From Petunia secreta (Eukaryota; Streptophyta; Magnoliopsida; Solanales; Solanaceae): 64,000 nucleotides of DNA. Under the pieces are notes generated by a model that saw only the letters and a list, made by a program, of their open reading frames with translations, was not told the origin of the DNA and searched no databases. Both the position numbers and the translations under genes were made by a program. Positions within the stretch are counted from its first letter, which is position 1, and each line of letters opens with the position of its first letter. The stretch lies in NCBI GenBank assembly GCA_029990175.1, contig JARKIP010000023.1, forward strand, positions 27,113,501-27,177,500, read 5' to 3'. Positions 34,801 through 45,496 of this stretch are shown here, one piece after another.

Positions 34801-37800
34801 CATCCGAATAGTTCTTTCTTCCATTTTACCAAACATGGCTATCAATGAGAACAAACTTTTTAAAAGAAAAGCTACATAAATAATACTATTCAACACACGT
34901 GTTTGACTTATAAAAATAAAATTAAAGAAAATTGCAAGTTTGTGAAAATGATAGGTACTGATCATATTTAACTAGCTCCAACACCCAATTATCCACCTTC
35001 GTGGGTGGTAAAAATTGATGGAAGTGTGAAAAAGCAAATCAACTATGCACATAATGAATACACACTAGGATGTCACCAAGGTGCGATATCCACAAAGAAT
35101 GCACCTAACATGATCTGACAAGAATATAAATACAAATAGATATGTTCACAACATAGATATTGAAGAAAGAGCATAAAAGAAAATGCATAATAATTTTCAT
35201 TTTGCATAATGTGAAAGTCAAATATTTTAGACCCCATATAAGAATGTGCACTATGCAAGCCGGAACTGGCTGAAAAGGCCGTGCATATTGGACCATATTG
35301 TTGATTGTGATACAAGAGCTTCAAAAATGGTGTAATATATGTATTAGGTGTAGGAAATATATGACCTTTTAAAGGATAAATTGTCCAAAAATGTCTTAAA
35401 AACCGCTCTAACATTTTCATAGATTTTTCATGATAACTATTTAACTTGTTATTCAAGAAAAAAAAAAAAAAGGCTAAAAGTACCAAAGAAACTTATGATT
35501 TCTATATATGTTTTTCTTTTTTTCCTTTTGATACAATATCTTCTCTTTTATATTTCTAGTATAAAACGGTGCATGTAGTCTCCATATGTTTCCAAATACT
35601 GGAAGCCCATATTTAGCTTTCATTCGGTAATTGTTGTCATGGTGAAAAAAAAGACACAGTGATATTTATAAGATTGAAATACAAATTAGTTATATCATAT
35701 CTTCTACTAACCCGTGGAAACTTCAAGTACAGTATGGCTCCGTCACTTTTGCATTTTTGATACATAAATTACATAGAACATAAGGATGTAATTTTGCTCA
35801 TACCTTTTTATCAACATCAGAATTTTTTTTGAATCAATAGCAGTGTAAGAATTATTATTTATACGCGAGAACAAGAAAACATCGCTGTTTAGAGTGAGCC
35901 AATAAAATTTAGTATCACCTAGAAATCATTCTAAAGGTACATACATATTGTACTTAAAGAAAATAAATATTATTTGCTTTTGCCATGCTAAAACATACTT
36001 GGTCATTGTTTTTGTGATGTTTTCTCATTAAGTGTTTAAAGCCTCTATGGCAACCCATTCATTGTTCAAAATTTAACCGATTATTTCATAGTATTATCCC
36101 CATTATTTTATATGGAGAAAAAATAAATGACTAATACTTTTTCTTCCCCCTTTTTTTCCTTTTGTTTCCTTTCCCACTTTAAAAGGGGACATGCATTACC
36201 TATAAAAGAACAAAGGACATGAATTGTCTAGAAGGAAACTGGAAAAGGATAAAAACGAAAAATAATACGAAAACAAAGACCAAGCCATCTCTCTAGACTA
36301 AATGAGGAAAAGAAGGAAAATAACAGAGCATAAAAGGTTTATCTGTTCTTACCTTCTCAACATGACGTGCTATGCATACGTCAACTGGTTGATAGACGTT
36401 ACCCTTGATATTGGGATCCTCAACCTTAGTTAGCCAGAAGTCAAAAGCACATAATTCAAAAAATTTAGGCCCAAATGAAACGGTCTATTAGAAATACTGA
36501 CAACAATATGAATCAAACTCAGCAAATTTACCCAAGAAAAAAAAACAATGTCATACAGTAATAGATAAAAGATAATTCCCACCTTGAAATGTAGTGACCA
36601 CATCCATGTCTTGATCTCACTTAGTGAGGGATTTCAAGGTATAAACGACTTCTCTCTTCTGTAACAATTACCCTCAATAATAGAGCCAGTTCAAGATCTC
36701 GCAAGTTCTTACATTTTTTAACCAAATGCACAAAAAAATAAGGAAAACTTGCTCCTCAAATTCACTTGAGAGTAACAAACTGTAGTTTTTCCCTAATTTT
36801 ACTTGGTTCTGTGTTATCATCAAACACTAAGTTTACTTGTTTCTGTGCTATCGTCAAAATATATATTTGCATCTTCGGGCAAAATTGCTATTGGATTAGT
36901 ATGTGACTAAAGAGAAAAAATGTTTTTCAACTTGCATTGGGAAATTTTGGTCTTCCAATTTCATACATTAGATGGACCCACTTTTTATCATAGCAATAGT
37001 CTAAATAGCCCTTAGGGTAACGTGTTATGAATGCTTAAGAAAGCAATATTTTTGTATTAAATGCAAGTGTAAGAACTTTTCAATGAAATTAACCGACCTT
37101 CACAAATCTACGAGGTTGTGACCGGGATTTACAGAACTTTAATAAAGTCCACGTGGCTGCTCTCAGTATTGGAAGCGGCATCGAAGGAAGCATGACCTTA
37201 GACACCAAATGGCTGACAGTGTCATACTGATGGACAAGATCACGACCTGTAGAATCAGTAGCAACACGTCCCAGTAATGACACAGCCTATAATGGAAGGA
37301 ACAATAGAATCAGCCACATAGCTTCATTTAATACAGAGAATACATAGGAGGAGTGAGGGCGAACACACCTGGTGACGAACATCATCATTTGGAAAATCCA
37401 AAAGGTATAAAAAGATTTGCATGCGCTTATGTTGATACCAATCATCCAAAGTGTACATGGTACGAGAAAAAAGGCGTAACAGAAACAAAGCAGCTTCAAC
37501 CTATGAATAGAAAAGGCACAAGGATAAAGCAAAGTGATAAGAAAGACGGTAGGTATAGAGAAGTTGCCTTGCGTACCCGGAGCTGCGGACAATCTGCCTC
37601 TAGAAACTCCTCAAATCGATGAACAAGATTCGCGTTTTCAATTTTTGTAAAATGCTCATCTGTGAAATAAAATCATCATGAGGGAGCACTAGTAGAAAAG
37701 AAAAGAAAAGAAGAGAAGGTGGGGGAGGCATACGGTCGGAGTCGAACAGCAATTTTCGTAATTCAATGGCTGCCGTCAGCTGCAACTTGCTATCACTTGA

Positions 37801-38004
37801 GCCAACATCAGAGATCAATGATTTAAATGACGGCTGCGACTGTCAATAAATTATTCACAGTTAGTTTAATCAGAAATCATCCATAAATAAATAAATAAAT
37901 AGGATTACCCGTTTTTGAGGAGTGTTCCCGTCCGGGTCCGAGTTTGCTTGCTTTCTCTTTCGCATGTCCGAAGGCCTTTCTGCCCCACTTGATCTCAGAC
38001 GCAT
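31898..38004 (-). CDS. Divergent importin-alpha-like armadillo-repeat protein, 10 exons, 450 aa
   Basis: Exons in transcription order: 37909-38004, 37734-37839, 37577-37659, 37369-37500, 37098-37286, 34602-34768, 34443-34512, 32460-32585, 32233-32366, 31898-32147. They total 1353 nt, all in phase, GT-AG borders, stop TGA. From about residue 36 it aligns without gaps in register to plant importin alpha, e.g. LQLTAAIELRKLL, LPILRAATWTLLKFCKSRSQP, SVVTPALRTIGNI, VMAAVAISNVITG and IEPLCNLLVFYHPDIVTASLDGLERIL. Known role: importin alpha binds NLS cargo in a groove of Trp/Asn pairs and importin beta via an N-terminal IBB domain. Here the N-terminus is only about 35 residues with a single basic patch (MRKRKQ...PQKR), shorter than a normal IBB. 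Most groove Trp and several Asn are replaced (see findings). Length is 450 aa against about 530 normally. The frame is intact with ten correctly spliced exons, so it looks like a maintained divergent paralogue rather than a pseudogene. Canonical import activity is doubtful. Confidence 0.85.
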
Positions 38005-38220
38005 CTTCTCCAAAATCCCTGATGATACCAAAACCCTTCAACTCAATTCACCAAATCTCTATTTTAACCTCTTTTCCCCAATGTATCTATTTTGGGATTG
38101 CTGTTTTCAATATTACTCTTTTCAAATATCCTTCTATTTATATGGAGCATATTTTATGTTAAGAAAATCAGAAAAGATATTGCATTATTATAAGTTAAAT
38201 GTTGTAGTAGGGTTGTCGAT
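38005..38220 (-). promoter_or_regulatory. Upstream region of the importin-alpha-like gene
   Basis: Only about 215 bp separate the start codon from the long-TIR element at 38221. It is AT-rich upstream of the presumed leader. I see no decisive TATA box. The core promoter must lie here or within the transposon. Confidence 0.35.
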
Positions 38221-39566
38221 GGTTTTAAAAAACGGACAAAGGTCATATTTACCCCTCTACTATCGTAAATTGTTTAACTCGATCCCTCGTTATACTATCC
38301 GATTAAATATGCCCCTCCCATTATACTTTAGATCAAATATACCCCTGAGTTTCACGGAAAGCACACGTGGCACACAAAAGGCTCAAGTTCAGACCCAATT
38401 GAAATATTCGGATCTTTTTACAACCCACTTCCAATTTGTAACTTGTGATTATACCTAATTACCATATGTCCATATCCAAAATTTGGTCCAGATAAAAAAG
38501 ACGAAACCCAGAACCTCGTTTTCTTTTCCTTTTTTTTTTTTTTTTTGAAACTCATTTTCTTCTCCCTAATATACCACCTTTGCCAGACCACATCCACCAC
38601 CACAACCCCTCCGCCACAACCTCTCCGCTACTCACCGCCCCTCTATAGGAGAAAAAGTTTTCCTAAGTCTAAAATCTCAACTGGTGGCATGAAAAGTTGT
38701 TAAAAAACTTAAATTAGTTAACTCGTTGCTAAAGTAGTTGCAGATTGAAAAATTGCAATTTGTAATTGGCTAACTGATCTAGAGCTTGAATCTTTATGGT
38801 CTTCCCTTATTGTTTATATAGGTTCTGTTGAATTGAACCTATACTTGCGAGATATGTACCACCTCAACAATGGAGTTTCAAGCAACTCAAATACCAATAA
38901 TAACTCAAATATGATACCCCACTGATTTAAAACAACAATCACTTCACCTTTTGTTGGATTTTCAGATTCGAGATTCCTGAACATTAACAATGGAGTTTCA
39001 CGCCCTACAACCTAATATACAACTAACTCGCAATTTTAGCACCCGTTCATATTTTAAGCGTAATTCTTCAGCACCATTTTTTCCTTGGTGGTGATGAGTA
39101 CAAATTTTTTTACCTTGTTAGGATTTTCAATCAATACCCGCTTATTTGATTTGATGATTTCCAATCATTTTGTGGCTGCCATGGCTCCTCCATTAATTCT
39201 TGGTGAAGGCTCTGTATGGTGTTGGAGTTACCTGAGAAGAGAGGCAGTAATGGTGAAAATATTAATGAGAGGAAAAGACATCGAGAGGAATAATGGTGGA
39301 AAATAGGGAAAAATGAAAGGAAAATAAACATAAAAATTGGGGTTGGGTTATGACTTGGACCGGGTTCTAAATATCCGGTATTTCAATTGGGTCTGAGCTT
39401 GAGCCCTTTGGGTGCCACGTGTCCTTTTCGTTAAACTCAGGGTATATCTGATCTAAAGTATAACGGGAGGGGCATATTTAATCGGATAGTATAACGAGGG
39501 ATCGAGTTAAACAATTTACTATAGTAGAGGGGCAAATGCAACCCTTTTCCGTTTAAAAAAATGACC
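38221..39566. mobile_element. Long-TIR transposon (MULE-like, non-autonomous), about 1.35 kb
   Basis: The first and last roughly 190 bp are inverted copies. Left: tttacccctctactatcgta, then aattgtttaactcgatccct, cgttatactatccgattaaa, tatgcccctcc. The right end reads the same on the minus strand with a few changes, including cacacgtggcac versus ccacgtgtcc and gacccaattgaaata. The interior contains a poly-T tract near 38527 and a C-rich stretch (accaccaccaca...) but no transposase. Ends begin near GG. I could not establish a target-site duplication. Confidence 0.75.
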
Positions 39567-39589
39567 TAACCAACCGAACCATACCCCTG

Positions 39590-39790
39590 ACTTGGCAGAT
39601 TCACATTCGTAGGAAAGGTCTATTCTTTTGTCTCTTTCCCTCAAGCGAAGGAACCTACTAATAAGATAAGATAATAATATCTCTCTGTTTCCTATATCGA
39701 TAAATGAATTTCGATTGCTTATCCTGTCACCCAAGCCCGGCGTTCCGAACAACAATGATTCGGAAAGATAAGGTCTACAAAGAAAAAAAA
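39590..39790. other. Possible organelle-derived insertion
   Basis: This segment (aaggtctattcttttgtctc ... aagcccggcgttccgaacaa ... cggaaagataaggtctac) differs in style from its AT-rich neighbours and looks to me like plant mitochondrial or plastid DNA. A minus-strand translation gives RPYLSESLLFGTPGLGDRIS. This is an impression, not a match. Confidence 0.25.
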
Positions 39791-41344
39791 AATTAGAATT
39801 TGTCCTACTCCTCAAGAAATACTGCTAGCGGTATTGTAAAGGTATGGGCTTTTTCAATCGATTTTGCTCAAGAGGGTGGGGGGACTTCGACTTACCGAAC
39901 TCAACCGATTTTTAGATTATTTTTACCAGAACTGATGGTCTGAATATAACTATATAACTGTACCGAATAATTAGGGTAGATCTATATATAAGCAAACATT
40001 TTTAGTCGAGGTCTTGGACCTTGAGGTTATGAAAACACATCGTTGCATATACTAATTAGCACCGAAATATCAAACTACCGAATTCATCTGCACTCATATA
40101 ATCATGTTGAAAGTAAATCAATTGGTACGGCTAATAAACTTGAGCATATATCAAATATTTTTCTACTCGTTTAAATTTCTCTTAGCATATACTTAATATT
40201 TTATTATTCTAGTTCTTGAGTTATATTTAATCAATATCTGTCAAGTTGTGTTATTTAGAATTCTTTTGTCTTAGCTTCATTGATTTTATAATATCACTAT
40301 AGAATAATGTTCTTTTGATTAATTGGCTTATAAATAAATTTGACCAGAGTCATGTATATGGTATCGTGTTCTATTATTTACTTAATCGAGAGTGACAATC
40401 ACTTGTAGCTCGATACCGGAGAACAAAAATATGTCGAGTACTTAAATATTAGTTACGACCATTTAAGAGTCATTATTTTGTTCAAATATTTTCTTAAATC
40501 AAACTTTATGTGTTATATTGAATTTATAAGTATTTTACAAAAAAAATGGTACACTCTAACAATGGTACGACTCTACCATAGAGTTCTAAAAAATTTTGTC
40601 AAAAATGGAACCGAACCGAACCGAAACCGAAGGAAAACCGACATGAGTGAGACGGTTTTGAAAAGTCTTATTTTGGTTATGCACAATAGAGTAACCAAAA
40701 AATTGGTATGGTATAAATTTCATGAAAAAACCGACCGAACCGAACCGTTGACACCCTTAGTTGTAGTGGACTGAAACCAAATACAGTAATTACTGCAACT
40801 TTATCTACCTCGTGCTCATCACAAGTTCCTTTAATCAGTAGTTCTACCGTTTCAGCACTACTTATAAGTGTATCATCAATGTTCCTGTCTATAGTGCAAC
40901 TATTTCTGTCAATATCAACACAGTCTCCCACTGTATCACGACTCCTTATGCTTTGTCTATCACTCCAGAAACCTTGATCCTCAACAATATCCTCGAGTGT
41001 GATACAAAGTGGATACATTTCTATTCATTTTTTCTCTATTTTCAATCCTGTATACACTAAAACACCCATGTCATTGTGTATTTCTAAACCTGGACTTTTT
41101 TCCATTACCTTATACTTTATTTTAACAATTTTTCTAGTCAGATCAATGTTCAGTTGCTTCGCAACCGTATCACGAAGTATTTTAAAGTTTGAATCTGATT
41201 TATCGCGATCACATCAACAACAAAATCGATATAATTGTCTAATTTTTCCCATCTTCCACTATGTTTTAATAGAATTTGTATCTGTGCCATATCTATTGTA
41301 AAGTTTCGATTTTGATCTGTTTAAACTGTACAAACCGAGTAATA

Positions 41345-41475
41345 GCAAGGAGAAACAGACGCAAAACACAGGAGAAACAGACGTGACACAGAGGAGAAAC
41401 AGACGCAAAACACAGGAGAAACAGAGGAGAAACAGACGCGACACAATGGAGAAACAGACTCAAAACAGTACAGAA
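41345..41475. repeat. Minisatellite, about 24-bp unit (ggagaaacagacgcaaaacaca)
   Basis: About five to six copies of ggagaaacagac followed by gcaaaacaca, gtgacacaga or gcgacacaat. Two alternating spacer types occur. Overlapping ORFs (repeating FLLCFxSV) are translations of this repeat. Confidence 0.8.
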
Positions 41476-42314
41476 ACGGTAGCAGCTTTTTAAAATTCTG
41501 GATCAAAAACAGAGGACGATGTGTAGAAACAAATAGAAATAGAAAATATACGATTTTGAGTAGTTGCAGATTTGTTATATAGAAAAGAATTGGAGGCACA
41601 GTGATTAAAGATAAAATTTTGATTTTTATAAGTGAAATAGTGTATGTCTCTTATTGGATTTAAGTTAAAAGTTTAAATATAAACTAAACAAGTAAGAAAA
41701 AGTAAAAAAGAGTTAAGGCATTAGGAAGACGTCGCCTCTCACATATCACACGGTGACATATAGAATAGAAATAGATATAGTAAAAATGGAAAGAGTTGCC
41801 ATGGAGTCTCGAATTCCAAAATTTCTATTTCGTAAGTTCCACCACCTAGACTATCACATCCAAATTGGTTAAGGTTTGTTCATTTATTCTATTTCTCTGT
41901 ATTTTACAGTATTTACCTATATGTGGTACTACGATTCTTTTAATGAAGTGAGTTTAGTTGACCCTTTTGATCCCGCGCGGGTCCGTTCATGCTCTTCCTA
42001 ATAAAGTAAAAGTGAAAGTGAAAGTTAAATTATCTCCAAATACAATAGTGTGTCATTATTTTTTTGGAAAAACACCTCCACATTCCCTTAAAGAAAGGGC
42101 GATTGTGTGTGCTTTCAGCCAAAGGCCCGCCGACGACTTATGCAAACAGAAAACAAAATACTCAACCATTAATAGTAGTTATCACTCGACCAAATACTTA
42201 CCATATTACATTGGACTTTCAAAGCTATCAAATCATATTTTGAACTTGAGAGCTATCAAATCCTAATATGGTTATTATGCATAAAGGAATTTTGAAGTAA
42301 TGAAAAGTCCTATC

Positions 42315-42571
42315 TGTTGTTATTAGGGTGAAGAAGGGGTTTAGGAATGGAGGAGAAGAGAAGTGGAGAGAAGAGATCAAATGTATATTCTAAATTATGG
42401 AAAGGAAGAGTACAAAGTGAGCCTTAAGTAGTTGGCTCAACTAACATTCAAAACGTACTAACTAACTAACTTCCGGAAGTAGATGAAATGACTAAACTAC
42501 CCCTGACTAACTAACTACATTGTTTAACTCTTAATCCTCTTATTCTAATAACTGTTTCAGCTTACTCAACA
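42315..42571 (-). repeat. 3' LTR of the copia element
   Basis: 257 bp, about 97% identical to the 47203-47460 LTR. Preceded on the minus strand by the polypurine tract. Confidence 0.95.
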
Positions 42572-42974
42572 CTCCCCCTCAAGCTAGGTGGGGTAAAGAT
42601 GTTAAGAACTCCTAGCTTGGACAGTAAATGAGTATGATGAACTCTATTCAGACCTTTGGTTAGGATATCTGCAGGTTGATCCTTTGTAGAGATGTACTCA
42701 GTTTGAATCAGTCCCTTTTGTATTTTTTTTCCCTTATAAAATGACAATCAATCTCTGTGTGCTTTGTTCTCTCATGGAAGTCTGGATTGGCTGCAATCTG
42801 GAGTGCAGCTTTGCTGTCACTGAAAACTTGAACTGGACTCTCAATCTTTACTCCAATTTCCTTTATAAGTGCTGTTAACCAAGTCAGTTCAGCTGTTACA
42901 GATGCTAAACTCCTGTACTCTGCTTTAGCTGAGCTTCTGGATATGGTAGTTTGTTTCTTTGACTTCCAGGACAC
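42562..42974 (-). pseudogene. Copia RNase H, frameshifted
   Basis: 42974-42708 holds SWKSKKQTTISRSSAKAEYR, VFSDSKAALQIA and HTEIDCHFIREK (catalytic E and D). After a frame change near 42725 the C-terminal tail continues in another frame (YISTKDQPADILTKGL) and ends at the polypurine tract. Confidence 0.88.
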
Positions 42975-43066
42975 TAGAGATTCTCCTAGTCTTACTAAGA
43001 AGCCTGTAACAGATCTTCTAGAGAAAGAACATGCTGCCCAGTCAGCATCACAAAAGGCAGTGACTG

Positions 43067-43896
43067 TCAGCTTAGTATTACAGACATCAACATTCCCTGA
43101 CCTGGTTGATTTTTGACGTACTTGACTATCCTTAAGGCAGAGTCCAGATGGGATTGCTTTGGCTCTTGGAGAAATTGACTTAGTGTTTTAACACTATATG
43201 CAATATCAGGCCTAGTCACAGTTAGATAAAGAAGTTTTCCTATCAACCTCTGATAGACTGCTGGATTGCTGAGTAACCTGACAGTATTGCTTGTGATTCC
43301 CTTCTTTCTCACAAACTCATCATACTCCCTAGTGGTAAGCTTAGTGTTGGGATCAATAGGTGTAACTACAGGCTTTGATCCACTCAATCCAGCTTCAGAA
43401 ATTAGTTCCAAAGCATACTTTCTTTGGTGCATCAGAATCCCTTGATCTGACCTAGCAAACTCAATGCCAAGAAAATACTTTAGTTCTCCTAGGTCTTTCA
43501 TCTTAAACTCCTTCTGTAGAGCACATTTTGTTTCTTCAATCAGTTTCAGATTGTCACCAGTGACCAGCATGTCATCCACATACACTAGAACTACTGCAGT
43601 TCCACTGATGGTTTTTCTGGTGAACAGAGAATGGTCTAGTTGACTCTGAATGAATCAAAACTTCAGTAATGCTTCAGTTAGTTTTACAATCCACTGCCTT
43701 GGTGCTTGTTTAAGCCCATACAAGGATTTGATGAGCTGCATGCCTTGTTCTCCCTCTGGCTCTTGAATCCTTGTGGCAGTTGCATGTAGATCTCATCATA
43801 TAGATCTCCTTGAAGAAATGCATTATAGACATCCATTTGGTGAATGTGCCAGTGCTTAGCTGCTGCAATTGACAGCACTGTTCTTACTGTTACCAT
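43067..43896 (-). pseudogene. Copia reverse transcriptase, frameshifted
   Basis: Two pieces: 43896-43684 (VRTVLSIAAAKHWHIHQMDV, YNAFLQGDLYDEIYMQLPQG) and 43585-43067 (MYVDDMLVTGD, KMKDLGELKYFLGIEF, LTVTRPDIAYSV). They carry the RT active-site DVYNAFL and YVDD boxes. The first piece is cut off by a frame change near 43750, so RT is not continuous. Confidence 0.88.
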
Positions 43897-44414
43897 CTTG
43901 ATAACAGGAGAGAATGTTTCTTGATAATCAACACCTTCCTTTTGACTGTACCCCTTTGCAACTAGCCTTGCCTTGTATCTTTCTATTTCACCAGATGCCT
44001 TATACTTGATCTTATATATCCACTTTCATCCTATTGGTTTCTTTCCTTTGGGCAGTGTCACTATGTCCCATGTGTGATTGTTTTCAAGTGCTTCTATCTT
44101 TGATTTCATTGCTTCTATCCAGTTATGATCTTTAGCAGCTTCTGAATAGGAGGATGGTTCAGTTGTAGAGGAGAAAGCTGAGAGGTAAGCTTGATTTTAG
44201 GGGAAATGGTGTCATAGGATAGATATTTAGTTAAGGAATAAGGCTGTTCATGATGCACATTAAGTGACACACAGTCCTTCATCCATACTGGAGGATTTGT
44301 ATGTCTACCTGACCTGGTTGTGTTGTCTTGTGAGATAGAGGTTGAAGGTGCACTTTCTGGAAGCAGTATTGGCTGATTAGGTAAATGCTCATCGTTAGCT
44401 TCAGCATGTACCTC

Positions 44415-45413
44415 TTATTGTTGGCCTTCATGTGGGAGTTCAAGGTCTTGATCCAACTCCACTTCTTGACCAGCTTGTAGGAGGTCATCATGCAGTTCTG
44501 TGTCACTTATATTCTCCAGTTGGTCAGTATCAGTGAGGATACTAAACTGATTTTGTAGAAAAAGAGGTGAGGATGCCTTCTTGATTTTGAAAGGAAATAC
44601 ATCTTCTCTGAAGATCACATCTCTGTGCACAAAAAATCTGTTACTCTCCATATCATATAGAAGATATCCCTTCTGTGTATCTGAATAGCCCATGAGGACA
44701 GTTGACTTACTTCTAGGCTTCAGCTTGTCAGTCTCCTGAACTATCTTAGCATGACACAAACACCCTAGAATTCTGAGATGGTGCAGTGTTGGCTTCTTGG
44801 TGTATAATTTCTCATAGGGAGATAGATTATGTAGAATAGGTGTAGGCATTCTATTGATCAAGTACACTGAAGCTAAGACACATTGGCCCCAGAATTTGAT
44901 GGGAATGTTGCCCTGAAACCTCACTGCTCTTGTTACTTTTAATATGTGCCTATGTTTTCTTTCAGCAACTCCATTTTGCTGAGGAGTGTAGGCACGGGAC
45001 CTCTGATGAACCATGCCCAATTTCATGAACATATCATTACATAGTGAGTTCAAGAACTCTGCTCCATTGTCATTTTGAATAACCTTGATAGTACTGTCAA
45101 ATTGTGTCTTCACATAGCTGAAAAATTGTTGTAGTGCTACATACACATCACATTTTGTTTTCAGCAGATAAACCCATGTCATTCTAGTCATGTCACCCAC
45201 TAGAGTTAGAAAGTACTTGTGACCATCTACAGTTGGAACCTTATAAGGTCCACAGACATCAGCATGAAGAAGTTCAAAGCATTGACTACTTTTGATATTA
45301 CTAGAAGGAAAGGACTGTCTTGCTTGTTTTGCACAAGGACATATTATGCACTTGGCTACAGTATTAGTTAATATTAACAGAGAACAATTTCTTAAGAACA
45401 CCAGAGGACACAT
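44415..45413 (-). pseudogene. Copia integrase fragment
   Basis: Contains the integrase catalytic triad context: ELLHADVCGP (D), VIQNDNGAEF (D) and PQQNGVAERKHRHIL (E), followed by KFWGQCVLASVYLINRMPTP and the GKG-like/HHLRILGCLCHAKI region. The upstream Zn-binding part (CIICPCAKQARQSF) is in the same frame. A frame change before this ORF (near 45370-45515) and a stop after it separate it from its neighbours, so no single polyprotein can be made. Confidence 0.88.
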
Positions 45414-45496
45414 GTCCTAGCCTCTTATGCCACAGATTGATATCTATTTTGTCTACAGAATTCACAGTAAGACTAACTCCTTTATTCTGGCCATCT

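Larger units (their letters stand above)
39567..42314. other. Repeat-rich intergenic region
   Basis: No gene recognised. Contains a possible organellar insertion (about 39590-39790), a stretch with repeated accgaac motifs ending in accgaaccgttgacaccct near 40760 (resembling a hAT/MITE end), and the 41345-41475 minisatellite. Short ORFs are low-complexity or chance. Confidence 0.4.

Noticed and set aside
36340..36450. A possible extra exon of the importin-like gene on the minus strand (VEDPNIKGNVYQPVDVC...)
   Set aside because: Exon 37098-37286 joins directly to 34602-34768 in frame and the alignment to importin alpha has no gap there, so no exon is needed.
41345..41475. CRISPR-like array or a cysteine-rich small protein (minus-strand FLLCFxSV repeats)
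   Set aside because: Simple tandem repeat with short alternating spacers. The protein is just a repeat translation.
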